Source: CAZIOH01 sp964540815 (lineage in GTDB: Bacteria; Myxococcota_A; Polyangia; Fen-1088). Taken from it: 56,742 nucleotides of DNA. Under the pieces are notes generated by a model. The model was not told the origin of the DNA. It searched no databases and saw nothing but the letters and a program-made list of their open reading frames with translations. The DNA is taken from contig CAZIOH010000040.1 of the NCBI GenBank assembly GCA_964540815.1, positions 1 to 56,742 of the forward strand. Direction: 5' to 3'. Position 1 is the stretch's first letter; each line of letters begins with the position of its first letter. The translations under genes and the position numbers were made by a program. Below are positions 19,329 through 28,408 of the stretch, piece by piece.

Positions 19329-19625
19329 ATGAATTCGACCGGACCTTCGTCGCTTGAGATCTACTCCCGCAACCTCGGGGCCGTCCTCGGCCTCCTGTCG
19401 GATGACGAGGTGGCGAATGTCAGCACGGCGGAGACCGCCACTGCACTTGCCCATGGCGAGGAATTCCTCGACCTACAATCGCTCGATCAAGGCGTGAAGC
19501 GGGCCCGGGGCACCATCGCCGCCATGGGGCGGGTTCTTCCGAGGAAGGCCGTGCACGAAACGACCTGGACCAGGATTCTGGCCGAGTTTCGGCTCGAAGA
19601 CGCCGCCCGCACCCCGCGTCCGTAG
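19329..19625 (+). CDS. Small hypothetical protein
   Basis: 98 residues from the ATG at 19329 (AAAGG upstream). Hydrophilic and helical (SLEIYSRNLGAVLGLLSDDEVANVSTAETA), no signal peptide or membrane span. No family recognised. Its position 75 bases behind a sigma-54-type element and just ahead of the dehydrogenase/thioredoxin genes suggests it heads a sigma-54-controlled operon. Confidence 0.6.
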   Translation: MNSTGPSSLEIYSRNLGAVLGLLSDDEVANVSTAETATALAHGEEFLDLQSLDQGVKRARGTIAAMGRVLPRKAVHETTWTRILAEFRLEDAARTPRP

Positions 19626-19685
19626 CTTCGGGCCAAGCTGCTGACAACAGCGATCCTGCTCACGCCCTGGAAGAGGAGAACGTGC

Positions 19686-20267
19686 ATGGCGAAGCCGAAA
19701 GTTGGTATTCTTGGCGATGGCCACGTCGGAAGTGCTCTGGCGCGTGGGGTCGCGCGTGCCGGATACGAGGTGGCCGCGGTCGGGAGTGAGCGCGCCGCCA
19801 TCCGCGACACGGCGAGCTGGGCGGACCTCGTCGTCCTGGCCGTCCCCTTCGTTGCCATCGACCAGATCATCGAGGTGGCCGGGGAGGCGATCGCGGGCAA
19901 GCCGCTCGTGGACGTGACCAATGTCCTCGGGCCAAACGTGAGCCTCGGCCTGGCGATGAGTGGCGCCGAGAGCCTGCAGCGCAGACTTCCGCGAGCGAGA
20001 GTGGTCAAGGCGTTCAACGCGGTTTTCGCGGAGCTGATGGCCACTGGGAGCCTGGGCGGCCAGCGTCTTACGACCTTCGCAGCCAGCGATCACGCGGAGG
20101 CCAAGGACCTGGTGCTGGTGATGGCCCGCGAAATCGGCTTCGACGCCGTGGACGCTGGGCCACTGGCGAACGCGCGTCTACTCGAGTCGCTCGGCGCGCT
20201 CAACGTCCAGCTCGGCTACGCCCTGGGAATGGGCACACAGGTCGGCTTCAAGTTCATGCACGGCTGA
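19686..20267 (+). CDS. NADPH-dependent F420 reductase-like NAD(P)-binding protein
   Basis: 193 residues, one Rossmann domain: VGILGDGHVGSALARGVARAGYEV at the N-terminus with the GxGxxG-type loop, then LVVLAVPF and LVDVTNV typical of the F420H2:NADP oxidoreductase/6-phosphogluconate-like fold, and VVKAFN near 115. Substrate unclear; relatives annotated as F420 reductases often occur in organisms without F420 and may reduce other cofactors. AGAGGAG precedes the ATG. It starts a run of redox genes (thioredoxin, DCC protein) on the same strand. Confidence 0.82.
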   Translation: MAKPKVGILGDGHVGSALARGVARAGYEVAAVGSERAAIRDTASWADLVVLAVPFVAIDQIIEVAGEAIAGKPLVDVTNVLGPNVSLGLAMSGAESLQRRLPRARVVKAFNAVFAELMATGSLGGQRLTTFAASDHAEAKDLVLVMAREIGFDAVDAGPLANARLLESLGALNVQLGYALGMGTQVGFKFMHG

Positions 20268-20282
20268 CGCATCGGAGGCTCC

Positions 20283-20699
20283 ATGATCTCTGCAAGAGCT
20301 CGAACCGGTCCAAGACCAGAAGCCTCTCCCCGGGCTTCGACCCCACGCGACCGGATCGCCACGGTGACGGGGTCGACCTTTCAACAACTGGTGCTCGAAG
20401 CACGAGGCCCGATCGTCGTCGAATTCATGTCGTATGGGTGTGGGCACTGCCGCGAGCTCGAGCCGATCCTCCAACAGGTAGCGGAGCTCCTCGCGTCCAG
20501 GGAGCGGTTCTTCAGGGTCAACCTCGCGGTCGAACCCGAGTTGGCCGAGCAGTACCAGGTCGAGGGGACGCCGACCCTCCTGATGTTCCTGGACGGAGCG
20601 GAGGTGGGGCGCGTCGACGGCGTCCGCCCCGCGCTGTCCACGCTCATGACCGCGGTGACAGGCCCCTTCTCTCCCCGAGGGGGGGGGGACGATGCGTGA
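20283..20699 (+). CDS. Thioredoxin-family protein (CGHC active site)
   Basis: 138 residues with a thioredoxin fold: VVEFMSYGCGHCRELEP carries the CxxC redox pair as CGHC, as in protein disulfide isomerases, and the conserved cis-Pro occurs in VEGTPTLLMF. The first 30 residues are basic and Pro-rich, not a clear signal peptide. It reduces or rearranges disulfides; the partner is unknown. GGAGG stands just before the ATG, and the next gene begins 8 bases inside this one, so the two redox proteins are coupled. Confidence 0.88.
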   Translation: MISARARTGPRPEASPRASTPRDRIATVTGSTFQQLVLEARGPIVVEFMSYGCGHCRELEPILQQVAELLASRERFFRVNLAVEPELAEQYQVEGTPTLLMFLDGAEVGRVDGVRPALSTLMTAVTGPFSPRGGGDDA

Positions 20700-21279
20700 G
20701 CTCGACGGGACTGTACCTTTGTCCCCCGCCACATCCGTCTTGCTGTTCGATGACGAATGCGGGGTGTGCCGCCACATCGCCCGGTGGGTGCGCAAATCCG
20801 CGCAGACCGCGGCGGGCGATGTCACCCTCGTCGTTCGTCCGATCGGGGAGGATCCAGAGGCGCTCAAGCTCCTCAATCCCCGACTCGACATCTGGCAGGC
20901 CTACGCAACCATCCATCTGCTCATGCCCGACGGAACCATGAAGGTCGGCGGGGAGGCCGTGGCCGCTGTCTTTGGCAAACTTCCCAACACCCGGTGGTTC
21001 GCGGGGCTGTTCGCGCTCAGCCTCTTCGGGCTCCGGCCTTTCCAGGCCTTGCTCGACCTCGGATACGCCACCCTCGCCGCCGTGCGGCCGCTCTTCGGGT
21101 GCAAGAGCTGCGGGCCGGTCGGCGGCTTCCTGCGGCCCATCGCTTGGCTCGTCAAGCGCAGGCATTCATGGCGCGGCGGCCTTCCTCACCCGAGTGGCGC
21201 CAATAAGCCGCACTTCACGCCGCGAGCGACGACGAAGGCAGACACCTCGACGAGCCCTCCTGCGCCGCGCCCGCGCTGA
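20692..21279 (+). CDS. DCC-family (DUF393) thiol-disulfide oxidoreductase
   Basis: 195 residues. The N-terminal LLFDDECGVCRHIARWV contains the family-defining DxxCxxC motif. A hydrophobic middle (WFAGLFALSLFGLRPFQALLDLGYATLA) may lie along or in the membrane, and a second Cys pair (CKSC) follows, as in many DUF393 members. Redox role inferred from the Cys pairs and the overlapping thioredoxin gene. The last 40 residues are Pro/Ala/Arg-rich and probably disordered. Confidence 0.85.
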   Translation: MRELDGTVPLSPATSVLLFDDECGVCRHIARWVRKSAQTAAGDVTLVVRPIGEDPEALKLLNPRLDIWQAYATIHLLMPDGTMKVGGEAVAAVFGKLPNTRWFAGLFALSLFGLRPFQALLDLGYATLAAVRPLFGCKSCGPVGGFLRPIAWLVKRRHSWRGGLPHPSGANKPHFTPRATTKADTSTSPPAPRPR

Positions 21280-21498
21280 CGGCGCCCGCACCGCGTGGCT
21301 TGGCCTTCCCCGTGCTTTGGCCGTCAAACACATCGTCTCGAGAACCTCGCTGGGTCGCCAGAAGTCCACACCGCCTGAAGTCGAAAGGGGCCTTACCTGC
21401 TGGCGTTGGCTTGGCTCGCCGTTTGCTCGCAAAATGCCTCGTGGCCCAGAGCGCACAGCCGGTACCGGACGACTTGTTCCGGACGAACGACTATCGAG

Positions 21499-21645
21499 CC
21501 TGAGAAGGTCACGGAGGTGAGCGATATGGTGCCCTACGGCGTGATGGCTTCGCCCGCCTTTATGATCGATGAGCACGTCGTTCACGCGGGCGGAATCAGG
21601 ACCAAGGCGGAGGTCGAGCGATGGGTCCGGAATCCCCAGGCGTAG
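21499..21645 (+). pseudogene. C-terminal remnant of a small thioredoxin-like protein
   Basis: EKVTEVSDMVPYGVMASPAF followed by MIDEHVVHAGGIRTKAEVERWV matches the second half of the small redox-disulfide/arsenic-operon thioredoxins (YGVMxTPA, then a Lys/Glu helix). The half with the CPxC active site is missing upstream. It overlaps the start of the OsmC-like gene. Such thioredoxins often travel with acr3, which follows. Confidence 0.55.
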
Positions 21646-22071
21646 CCACCACACAAACCTACGAGGCGAAGGGGAGCGTTCGTGCCGGCGGCGAGGGGCG
21701 CCTCGACGCCCACGGACTCGCGACACCGTTCGACGGGACGGCAGGCCGGCTCGACGAGCTACCCGGACCGGCAGACGTACTTTGCGCGGCCTTGTGCGCC
21801 TGGGTCCTCAAGAACGTCGAGCGGTTCTCGCACATGCTGCCGTTCGCGTACGAATCGGCCACGGGTGAAGGTCGTGGCCGAGCGCGAAGAGCCGCCGCCG
21901 CATATCGCGCGAATGCGCTACGAGCTCGCGATCGTCACCGACGAGCCCGAGGCCCGCGTCGAGCTCCTCCATCGCAACATTCAAAGGTTCGGTACCATCA
22001 CGAACACCCTGGCCAAGTCCTGCGAGGTGAGCGGAACCATCCGCGCCGTGGCGAAGAAAGTCGCGCCATGA
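21621..22071 (+). pseudogene. OsmC-family peroxidase-like protein, frameshifted
   Basis: The first frame gives TPFDGTAGRLDELPGPADVLCAALCAWVLKNVERFSHMLPF, with the OsmC active-site type Cys (LCAALCA). At about 21864 homology moves one frame (VKVVAEREEPPPHIARMRYEL, ending at 22071). Joined, they form a full OsmC/Ohr-like protein of about 150 residues, a class that reduces organic hydroperoxides or acts in sulfur metabolism. One base is gained or lost at the junction. It sits between a thioredoxin remnant and the arsenite transporter. Confidence 0.7.
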
Positions 22072-22148
22072 ACACCCATGACGAAGGTGAGCTTCCGCAC
22101 CCAAAGGAGTTGCCGTGCCAGGCGTCGGGAACGTCAAAGGTGACTGAC

Positions 22149-23257
22149 ATGCAAACCCCGAAGCCAGGGCTTCTCGGCAAGCTCTCTTTCCTCGACCGCT
22201 ACCTCACGCTGTGGATCTTCCTCGCCATGGGACTCGGCGTCGCGCTCGGCTTATCGGCACCGGGCTTCACCGCCGCGCTCAACAGCATGAGCGTCGGGAC
22301 GACCTCGATCCCCATCGCGATAGGGCTCATCCTGATGATGTATCCCCCCCTCGCGAAGGTCAGGTACGAGGAACTTGGCAAGGTCTTCCGCAACAAGCGT
22401 GTGCTGACGCTTTCGATGGTGCAGAACTGGATCATCGGCCCGCTGCTGATGTTTGGGCTGGCCGTGCTGTTTCTGCACGACAAGCCTGGCTACATGCTGG
22501 GCTCATATTCATCGGACTCGCACGCTGCATTGCGATGGTCATCGTGTGGAACGATCTTGCGAGGGGCGACACCGAGTACTGCGCTGGGCTCGTCGCGCTC
22601 AACTCGATCTTCCAGGTCATGTTCTTCTCGGTGTACGCCTACTTCTTCGCGACCGTGCTCCCCCGTTGGATCGGGCTCGAGAGCGCTGTGCTCCACATCA
22701 CCATCGGCGAGATTGCGAGGAGCGTCGGTCTTTACCTCGGTGTACCGTTTGCCGCCGGCTTTCTGACGCGCCGGCTCCTCGTGAAGGCGAAGGGACACGA
22801 ATGGTACCGGACGCGCTTCGTCCCACGCGTCAGCCCCATCACGCTGGTGGCGCTGCTCTTCACGATCGTCGTGATGTTCTCGCTCAAAGGCGAGGCCATC
22901 GTGAAGCTCCCGTTCGACGTCCTGCGCATCGCCGCGCCGCTCCTTTTCTACTTCGTCTTGATGTTCGGCATATCGTTCTTCATGAGCAAGCGCGTTGGCG
23001 CCGACTACAAGCAGTCGGCGACGCTTTCCTTCACCGCTGCCTCGAACAACTTTGAGCTGGCGCTCGCGGTTGCGATCGGAGCGTTCGGAATCCACAGCGA
23101 CGCTGCTTTCGCCGCCATCATCGGTCCCCTCGTCGAGGTGCCGGTACTCATCGGGCTAGTAAGCGTTTCGCTCTGGGTACAGAAGCGCTTCTTCCTCAGC
23201 ACCCCGATCGAGGTGGTGGCTCCTCCGTGTGCGACACCTTCTGCCTCGCAGACATGA
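22149..23257 (+). pseudogene. acr3: Acr3-type arsenite efflux transporter, frameshifted
   Basis: Ten-helix arsenite/H+ antiporter of the BASS superfamily. The start is taken at ATG 22149 (AAAGGTG upstream): LSFLDRYLTLWIFLAMGLGV, then MSVGTTSIPIAIGLILMMYPPLAKV, a hallmark of Acr3. The frame breaks at about 22500 and resumes as GLIFIGLARCIAMVIVWNDLA, including the conserved Cys of Acr3, continuing to 23257. A one-base change between MLG and LIF explains it. Unless it is a sequencing error, the cell makes no full-length pump from this gene. The arsC-VOC gene overlaps its stop by 4 bases. Confidence 0.85.
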
Positions 23258-24126
23258 GCGTGAACAGCATGAACACCGACAGGACCATCCTCTTTCTCTG
23301 TGTCGCGAACTCGGCGCGTAGCCAGATCGCCGAGGGCCTCGCGCGGAAGCTCTTCGGCCCGCGAGTCGCGGTCCAGAGCGCCGGCAGCGCGCCCTCCCAG
23401 GTCAACCAGTACGCGATCGAAGTGATGAGCGAGGTTGGCGTCGACCTCACGGCCCACCACTCGAAGTCGGTGCAGACGATCGACCCTGCCACGGTCGGGA
23501 CCGTCATCACGCTTTGCGCGGAGGAGGTCTGCCCCGTCTTTCTCGGCAAGGCCCGCAGGCTTCACTGGCCGATTCCCGATCCGGCGAGCAAGGACCCGTC
23601 GCTGTCACGCGACGAGATGCTTGCGCGCTTTCGGACGGCGCGCGAGCAGATCCAGGGCCGTCTCGAGGTGCTGGACGCTCTCCTCGACCTGCCCGAAGGC
23701 CCCAGTCCGGGGGAGGTCCACGCAAGCGTCCGCGTGAAGAACCTCGCGAAGAGCACGCGCTTCTACGCCTGGCTCCTCGGCGCCGAACCGAAGGAGTGGA
23801 CGCACAGATATTCGACCTTCGTTCGTCCGCAGCTGTACACGAACTTCGTCCTCGTTGTGTCAGACGGCAAGGAGCTGCACCACGACACGCTCTACCACCT
23901 CGGCGTCGGCGTCGCCGACAAGGGCGCGGTGGTGCGCGCGTACGAGCTGGCGGAGGTCGCTGGCGTTACCGTGCAGAAGCCGCCTCGCACGACGTGGCGG
24001 GGAACACCACTCCACGAGCTGTGGCTCGAGGACCCCGACGGGAACCTCGTTGAGGTCTACGCCCGCCTCACCGATGGGGAGCTTGCGAGCAAGCCGTCGG
24101 ATCTCGAACCCACCGCGCTCACGTAG
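23254..24126 (+). CDS. arsC: Arsenate reductase (LMW-PTPase type) fused to VOC/glyoxalase domain
   Basis: 290 residues. Residues about 8-140 are a thioredoxin-coupled arsenate reductase: phosphatase loop FLCVANSARSQIAEG (CX5RS) and the general-acid Asp in WPIPDP. Residues about 155-280 are a vicinal-oxygen-chelate domain resembling ArsI/CadI, with metal-ligand candidates His in EVHASV, His in LYHLG and Glu in NLVEVYA. It lacks the adjacent Cys pair that binds arsenic in ArsI C-As lyases, so the second activity is uncertain. ATG 23254 overlaps the acr3 stop (ATGA). It reduces arsenate to arsenite for export. Confidence 0.88.
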   Translation: MSVNSMNTDRTILFLCVANSARSQIAEGLARKLFGPRVAVQSAGSAPSQVNQYAIEVMSEVGVDLTAHHSKSVQTIDPATVGTVITLCAEEVCPVFLGKARRLHWPIPDPASKDPSLSRDEMLARFRTAREQIQGRLEVLDALLDLPEGPSPGEVHASVRVKNLAKSTRFYAWLLGAEPKEWTHRYSTFVRPQLYTNFVLVVSDGKELHHDTLYHLGVGVADKGAVVRAYELAEVAGVTVQKPPRTTWRGTPLHELWLEDPDGNLVEVYARLTDGELASKPSDLEPTALT

Positions 24127-24501
24127 CCGTGAGGCCGATTCCCAACCGAGCGCCGCTACGGGAGGCGCTTGGTGAGCTGCTGGGAATCCGGTTTTTGCTT
24201 GACGGGCGCAGATGCTCCGGCGACGAAGTCCACACAGGCAAAAAACGGCGCGATGTTCCCGCGCACGTCCGGGATGGGAGAACGGCGGAACAACTTGTGG
24301 CGCGCGAAACACGAGTGTAACGCCACGAGAACGAGAGGCTCGGCCCGCGCGGCCCAGCCTGATGAAACTGGCACCCGCCGCGGCGGAGCGAAAGTTGGCC
24401 GGCGCCATGACGGATGAGGGCCCCTACTCGACGCCAGCTTGGGCCGGGCCCACGTAACCCTTTGTCGGATAGGAACTCACCATGAGCAAGAATGACTTTT
24501 A
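24127..24501. other. Intergenic, no gene seen
   Basis: About 375 bases after the ars genes with no recognisable coding region. It ends in a six-codon frame (MSKNDF) directly before a BON-domain remnant. Confidence 0.5.
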
Positions 24502-24631
24502 GGCGGCAAGGTGACGCCCTCCGGACACGTCACTTCATGGCAATCCTTGGACGGACGCCGCGAACGACGCCTGGGCGGCCCCGGGCGTGACCAAGGTGGT
24601 CGATCGTCTGAATGTTTCCCCGACCGCCTGA
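24502..24631 (+). pseudogene. 3' remnant of a BON-domain protein gene
   Basis: GGKVTPSGHVTSWQSLD in one frame and ANDAWAAPGVTKVVDRLNVS in another align without gaps to the last BON repeat of the genes at 26901 (GGKVTLSGHASSWES, AAWAAPGVTQVVDEVTVS) and 31696. Only the last 40 codons of the gene survive, with one frameshift. Confidence 0.75.
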
Positions 24632-24762
24632 GACCCCGCTCCGCCATTGGAGGCCGAGGACCCACCAAGAGACGGTCGAAGCGCTCGCGACTCCAAGCCA
24701 CCGAAGTCCGAATTCCAACTATGGGTAACGCTTTTGCAGGGTCGACGCGACTGTAGGGCATC

Positions 24763-25437
24763 ATGAGCGTAGCTGAACGGTTGGTACCGGGAAAAATTCA
24801 GGTGCGCGAGGGATGGCGCCGCGACCCGATGGTGGGCGATGTCCTCGTGGGGGTCGGATCGAGAGGCGTGCCTGGGCCAGGGGCCAACCTCGCGCCAGCC
24901 GCCGAGTTTGCGGCATCGCTGGGGGTGACTGCTGCGGTACGACGAGGTCCCCTCCGCGCGCACCCGACTGCGCGGGGCGAGATGGTGGTGGTGGCTCCGT
25001 ACGATGGACCCCCGCACGTGGCGATTCAGATCGTGCGCGGGACGAACTGTTGCCGGACCCATCCGGTCCACACAGCCGATGTATCGATGGTGGGCGCGAC
25101 AGGAGGGCGCGCCGCCACCGATGCCGCGTCGGCGTCGGGCACCCCAGCGACGCAGGCGATTGGGCGAATAGCGCATGCGCTGCGGGTGCAGATGGAGCTC
25201 GACTTCGGCGAGGTGTGCCCCTCGTTCGCGCTCGCCAACGCGATCGTCGCCTGCTTCGGCGAGATCTACGTGGTGGGTACAGGGATGGTTTCGTTCCTCA
25301 CCTTCGCGCACGCGCCGGCGATGGAGAAGCCGGGGTGGAGGGTGACGTTCTTCTGGAGTCATGCCCCCGACGACTGGAACTTCCTCGAAAGGCTCGGCCT
25401 CGTGCACAGAGACAAACTTGAAGGAGTGGAAGCGTAG
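24763..25437 (+). CDS. Hypothetical protein
   Basis: 224 residues. Composition and third-position GC support coding on this strand, and the C-terminal half is well formed (VCPSFALANAIVACFGEIYVVGTGMVSFLTFAHAP, then WRVTFFWSHAPDDWNFLERLGL). No signal peptide; one hydrophobic stretch near 165-185 may be buried. I do not recognise a family or catalytic motif. No clear ribosome site at the ATG. A long opposite-strand open frame overlaps it but looks like a shadow. Confidence 0.5.
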   Translation: MSVAERLVPGKIQVREGWRRDPMVGDVLVGVGSRGVPGPGANLAPAAEFAASLGVTAAVRRGPLRAHPTARGEMVVVAPYDGPPHVAIQIVRGTNCCRTHPVHTADVSMVGATGGRAATDAASASGTPATQAIGRIAHALRVQMELDFGEVCPSFALANAIVACFGEIYVVGTGMVSFLTFAHAPAMEKPGWRVTFFWSHAPDDWNFLERLGLVHRDKLEGVEA

Positions 25438-25556
25438 AGGCTGCACGACGACAAGAGCCTCGACGGCGCCATGACGTCGTAGCCCAGGGCTGGTCCTCGA
25501 CCTTTCCGATCGGCGACGCTGCGTCGAGCGGGGAGATGGCTTAGAGTGCTGACCCT

Positions 25557-26720
25557 GTGAATGTCGTGAGGTCGCTCCCGATCGCGTTCCCGCTCGCGCA
25601 CCCCGAGGCCGGGACACCCGACTTCGTCCGGGAGCATTTCCCGGCTCTGGCGCAGACCTCCGTCCTGGGAGTGGCTGCGTGGCAGGTGCTGGCAATGATC
25701 GCGGCTCTCGCGGGGGCGGTGGCAATCGGCGCCGCGCTCTCTCGGCTGTTCCATCGCCTCTCGAGGCCGCTCTCGAAGCGGTCCGGGAACGACTGGTTCG
25801 TACCCCTCAGCCGCAGCGTCCAGAACCCGATCGCCGGCTTGGTCGCGGTCGGAGCCTTCGATTTGGCCGTCCACCTGATTGATCTGGTCGGCCACATCAG
25901 CGTGATCGTCGACACCATGACTCGTCAGCTCCTGATTGGCGCCGTCGCGTGGTTACTCGTCGTTGGGGGGGGATCGCTGGCCAGCACCCTCGAGCAGAAC
26001 CTGGTCGGCACGGACGAGTTCTCGAGCCGCGGTGCGCGCACGCAACTGCGAGTCGCGTACCGCGTCTCGAGTGGGCTCGTGGTGCTTATTGCCCTGGCTC
26101 TGATCTTGAGCGGGTTCGACGCGGTCAGGAACATCGGCGTGTCGCTCCTGGCTTCAGCCGGCATCGCCAGCGTGGTCATCGGGATTGCCGCGCAAAAGAC
26201 CCTGGGCGGCTTCGTTGCCGGTATCCAGCTCTCCATCACCCAACCCATTCGAATTGGCGACACGGTGGTCGTCGACACCGAATTCGGCACGGTCGAGCAG
26301 ATTCACCTGACCTTCGTGGTCCTGCGACTCTGGGACCTACGCCGGTTGATTGTCCCGGTGAGCAAGTTTCTCGAACAGTCGTTCCAGAACTGGACGCGCG
26401 TCCGCACGAACCTGCTTGGCACCGCGGAGCTCTGGGTGGATTTCACGGCGCCCCTCGCGACCCTGCGCGAGGAACTGGCGCGGGTTTGCAAGGCGAGCAA
26501 GTTGTGGGATGGTCAGACCTGCGTCCTGCAAGTCACGGGTTCGAGCGAGAGATCCATGCAGATCAGAATGCTGGTGTCGGCCGATGGCCCCGGCAACCTC
26601 TTCGATCTGCGTTGCGAGGTGAGAGAGAAGGTCATCGCATTGCTCCAGTCGCTCGACGCTGGCATCTATCTGCCTCACGACCGCACCATCGATCTCCCGG
26701 AGGGCGAGGCACTGCCATGA
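25557..26720 (+). CDS. MscS-family mechanosensitive ion channel
   Basis: 387 residues from a GTG. Membrane helices lie at about 40-60, 85-105, 120-140 and 165-185, then the pore-lining helix and beta domain: VSLLASAGIASVVIGIAAQKTLGGFVAGIQLSITQPIRIGDTV is the MscS signature (Gly/Ala-packed TM3 then QKTLGGF and PIRIGD). The C-terminal cytoplasmic domain follows (FGTVEQIHLTFVVLRLWDLRRLIVP). It should open at high membrane tension to release osmolytes. The N-terminal helices make it larger than E. coli MscS (286 aa). Stands alone among stress genes. Confidence 0.93.
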   Translation: MNVVRSLPIAFPLAHPEAGTPDFVREHFPALAQTSVLGVAAWQVLAMIAALAGAVAIGAALSRLFHRLSRPLSKRSGNDWFVPLSRSVQNPIAGLVAVGAFDLAVHLIDLVGHISVIVDTMTRQLLIGAVAWLLVVGGGSLASTLEQNLVGTDEFSSRGARTQLRVAYRVSSGLVVLIALALILSGFDAVRNIGVSLLASAGIASVVIGIAAQKTLGGFVAGIQLSITQPIRIGDTVVVDTEFGTVEQIHLTFVVLRLWDLRRLIVPVSKFLEQSFQNWTRVRTNLLGTAELWVDFTAPLATLREELARVCKASKLWDGQTCVLQVTGSSERSMQIRMLVSADGPGNLFDLRCEVREKVIALLQSLDAGIYLPHDRTIDLPEGEALP

Positions 26721-26809
26721 CCAGGTCGACCGGAGCACCGAACTGGGACGGGATCTCGACGAGCCCGCCCGCGTCCCGCCCGTAGTGATTCCCCCGCACA
26801 TGCTGGGCT

Positions 26810-26824
26810 TGGCCCACCTCGTGC
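26810..26824 (+). promoter_or_regulatory. Sigma-54-type -24/-12 promoter element
   Basis: TGGCCCACCTCGTGC fits TGGC-N8-TGC with correct GG/GC spacing, 77 bases before the BON-domain gene at 26901. It shares TGGCC and GTGC with the elements at 19240, 31110 and 32608. Confidence 0.6.
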
Positions 26825-26900
26825 AGAGGCGCCGGCCGAAGACGTCGTCTCGAGGAGCTCGGCGCGTCGCCCGTAAACCCGTTCGACAAGGAGCACGCCC

Positions 26901-27560
26901 GTGGAAAAGACCGACACACAGCTGAAGAAGGATATCGAGGAAGAGCTGCGCTGGGATCCCAAGCTCAATGCCGCCCAGATTGGCGTCAGCGTGGACAAGG
27001 GTGTCGTGACGCTGCTGGGCGCGGTGGACTCGTATGCCGAAAAGTTTGCCGCCGAGGATGCGACCAAGCGGGTCTCCGGGGTCCGGACGGTCGCGCAGGA
27101 TTTGACGGTGAAGGTCCTTGACGGCCACCGCCACAGCGATGCCGACCTCGCGATTGCGGCTCAGACTGTCCTCAAGTGGGATGTGTTCGTTCCAGATTCG
27201 GTCCGAGCTGTCGTCGACCAGGGCTCGATCACTCTTTCCGGGACGGTGACATGGAACTATGAGCGCGAGGCCGCCGAGAAGGCGGTCCGGAATCTGGCCG
27301 GGGTGGTCGCGGTCCACAACAGCGTGACCATCAAGCCCCAGATCGACGCCGTTGCGGTCCGGGAGAAGGTCGAGGCGGCGCTGCAACGCCAGGCCACACG
27401 GGATGGACAATCGATCCGGATCGAGACGTCGGGCGGAAAGGTCACGCTGAGCGGGCATGCGTCGTCCTGGGAGTCCATAGAGAACGCCTCGGATGCGGCC
27501 TGGGCCGCCCCCGGTGTGACCCAGGTGGTCGACGAAGTCACTGTCTCCTGGCGCACGTAG
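26901..27560 (+). CDS. BON-domain protein (three BON repeats, OsmY-like)
   Basis: 219 residues from a GTG. Three BON domains follow one another at about 5-70, 78-145 and 150-218; each has the pattern charged helix, V-x-V-x-x-G-x-V-x-L-x-G (VDKGVVTLLGAVDS, VDQGSITLSGTVTW, SGGKVTLSGHASS). No signal peptide, unlike periplasmic OsmY, so probably cytoplasmic. BON domains bind phospholipid or act in stress adaptation. It is a close paralogue of the minus-strand gene at 31696, and remnants of further copies lie at 24502 and 50867. A sigma-54-type element precedes it. Confidence 0.88.
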   Translation: MEKTDTQLKKDIEEELRWDPKLNAAQIGVSVDKGVVTLLGAVDSYAEKFAAEDATKRVSGVRTVAQDLTVKVLDGHRHSDADLAIAAQTVLKWDVFVPDSVRAVVDQGSITLSGTVTWNYEREAAEKAVRNLAGVVAVHNSVTIKPQIDAVAVREKVEAALQRQATRDGQSIRIETSGGKVTLSGHASSWESIENASDAAWAAPGVTQVVDEVTVSWRT

Positions 27561-27639
27561 CGGCGGGCGTCCATCAAAAGGAGGGAGCTCCCCGTCAAAA
27601 CGGTGGAGTCACCGCGCTTCCCGGACCGCGTTGACCACT

Positions 27640-28408
27640 CGGACAGCCACCAAGGGGCTCGCGCGATCGAGCGTGGCCCAGGTCGCGGCCGCGCAGGCGC
27701 AGCTGGCCCGCGCCGAGCTCGATCTCGAGCACTCGATCATCCGGTCCCCGGTCGACGGTACGGTGATCTCGCGCAACATCGACGTCGGGCAGGCGGTGGC
27801 CGCCACCCTGACGGCGCCTACGCTCTTCACGATCGCGCAGGATCTGCGCCACATGCAGGTCCATGCGGCCGTGGACGAGGCCGACATCGGCGGGGTGCGA
27901 CCCGAGCAGACGGCGACCTTCACGGGATGCCTTCCGCGACGACGTCTTTCGAGCCCATGTTCACGAGGTGCGGAACGCACATCAGAACGCGCAAAATGTC
28001 GTCACCTACGATGTCGTGCTGGACGTCGACAACCCCGAGGGGAAGTTGCGCCCTGGAATGACGGCCAACGTTCTCATTCTCATCGTGGAGAAGAAGCAGG
28101 TCGTCGCGGTGCCGAACGAAGCCTTGCGCTTCCGACCGTCGGCCACGGCTTCGGAGACGGGAACTGGACTGCACATCCCCACCGATGCTCCGCCGGACGC
28201 CACCGGGGCTGCTCGACAGAGCGCCGCGGTCTACGTCCTGTGCTCCGGCCGCGCCGAGCGCGCCGCCGTCAAGACCTGCGTGACCGACGGCAACCTGACC
28301 GAAGTGCTGTCGGGCCTCGAGCCGGGAACCGCGGTGGTCCTCGACGTCTTGCGGGGCAAGTTGGCCCGCGGTGCGGCGCCACCTGGAGGAGCCGCGCGTG
28401 GGTCATGA
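27640..28408 (+). pseudogene. MacA-type membrane-fusion protein, 5'-truncated and frameshifted
   Basis: The remaining part starts in the hairpin (AAAQAQLARAELDLEHSIIRSPVDGTVISR), continues through AATLTAPTLFTIAQDL and RPEQTATFT, then changes frame at about 27928 (DAFRDDVFRAHVHEV, QNVVTYDVVLDVDNPEGKLRPGMTANV) to 28408. The first 150 or so residues, with the signal or anchor and first half of the hairpin, are absent. Two independent lesions mean it is almost certainly dead. It lies directly upstream of the intact ATPase and permease of the same exporter. Confidence 0.85.

Noticed and set aside
24535..25725. 396-codon minus-strand open frame over the hypothetical gene
   Set aside because: Arg/Pro/Ser-rich, no ribosome site, and it runs through the BON remnant; the plus strand looks more coding-like.
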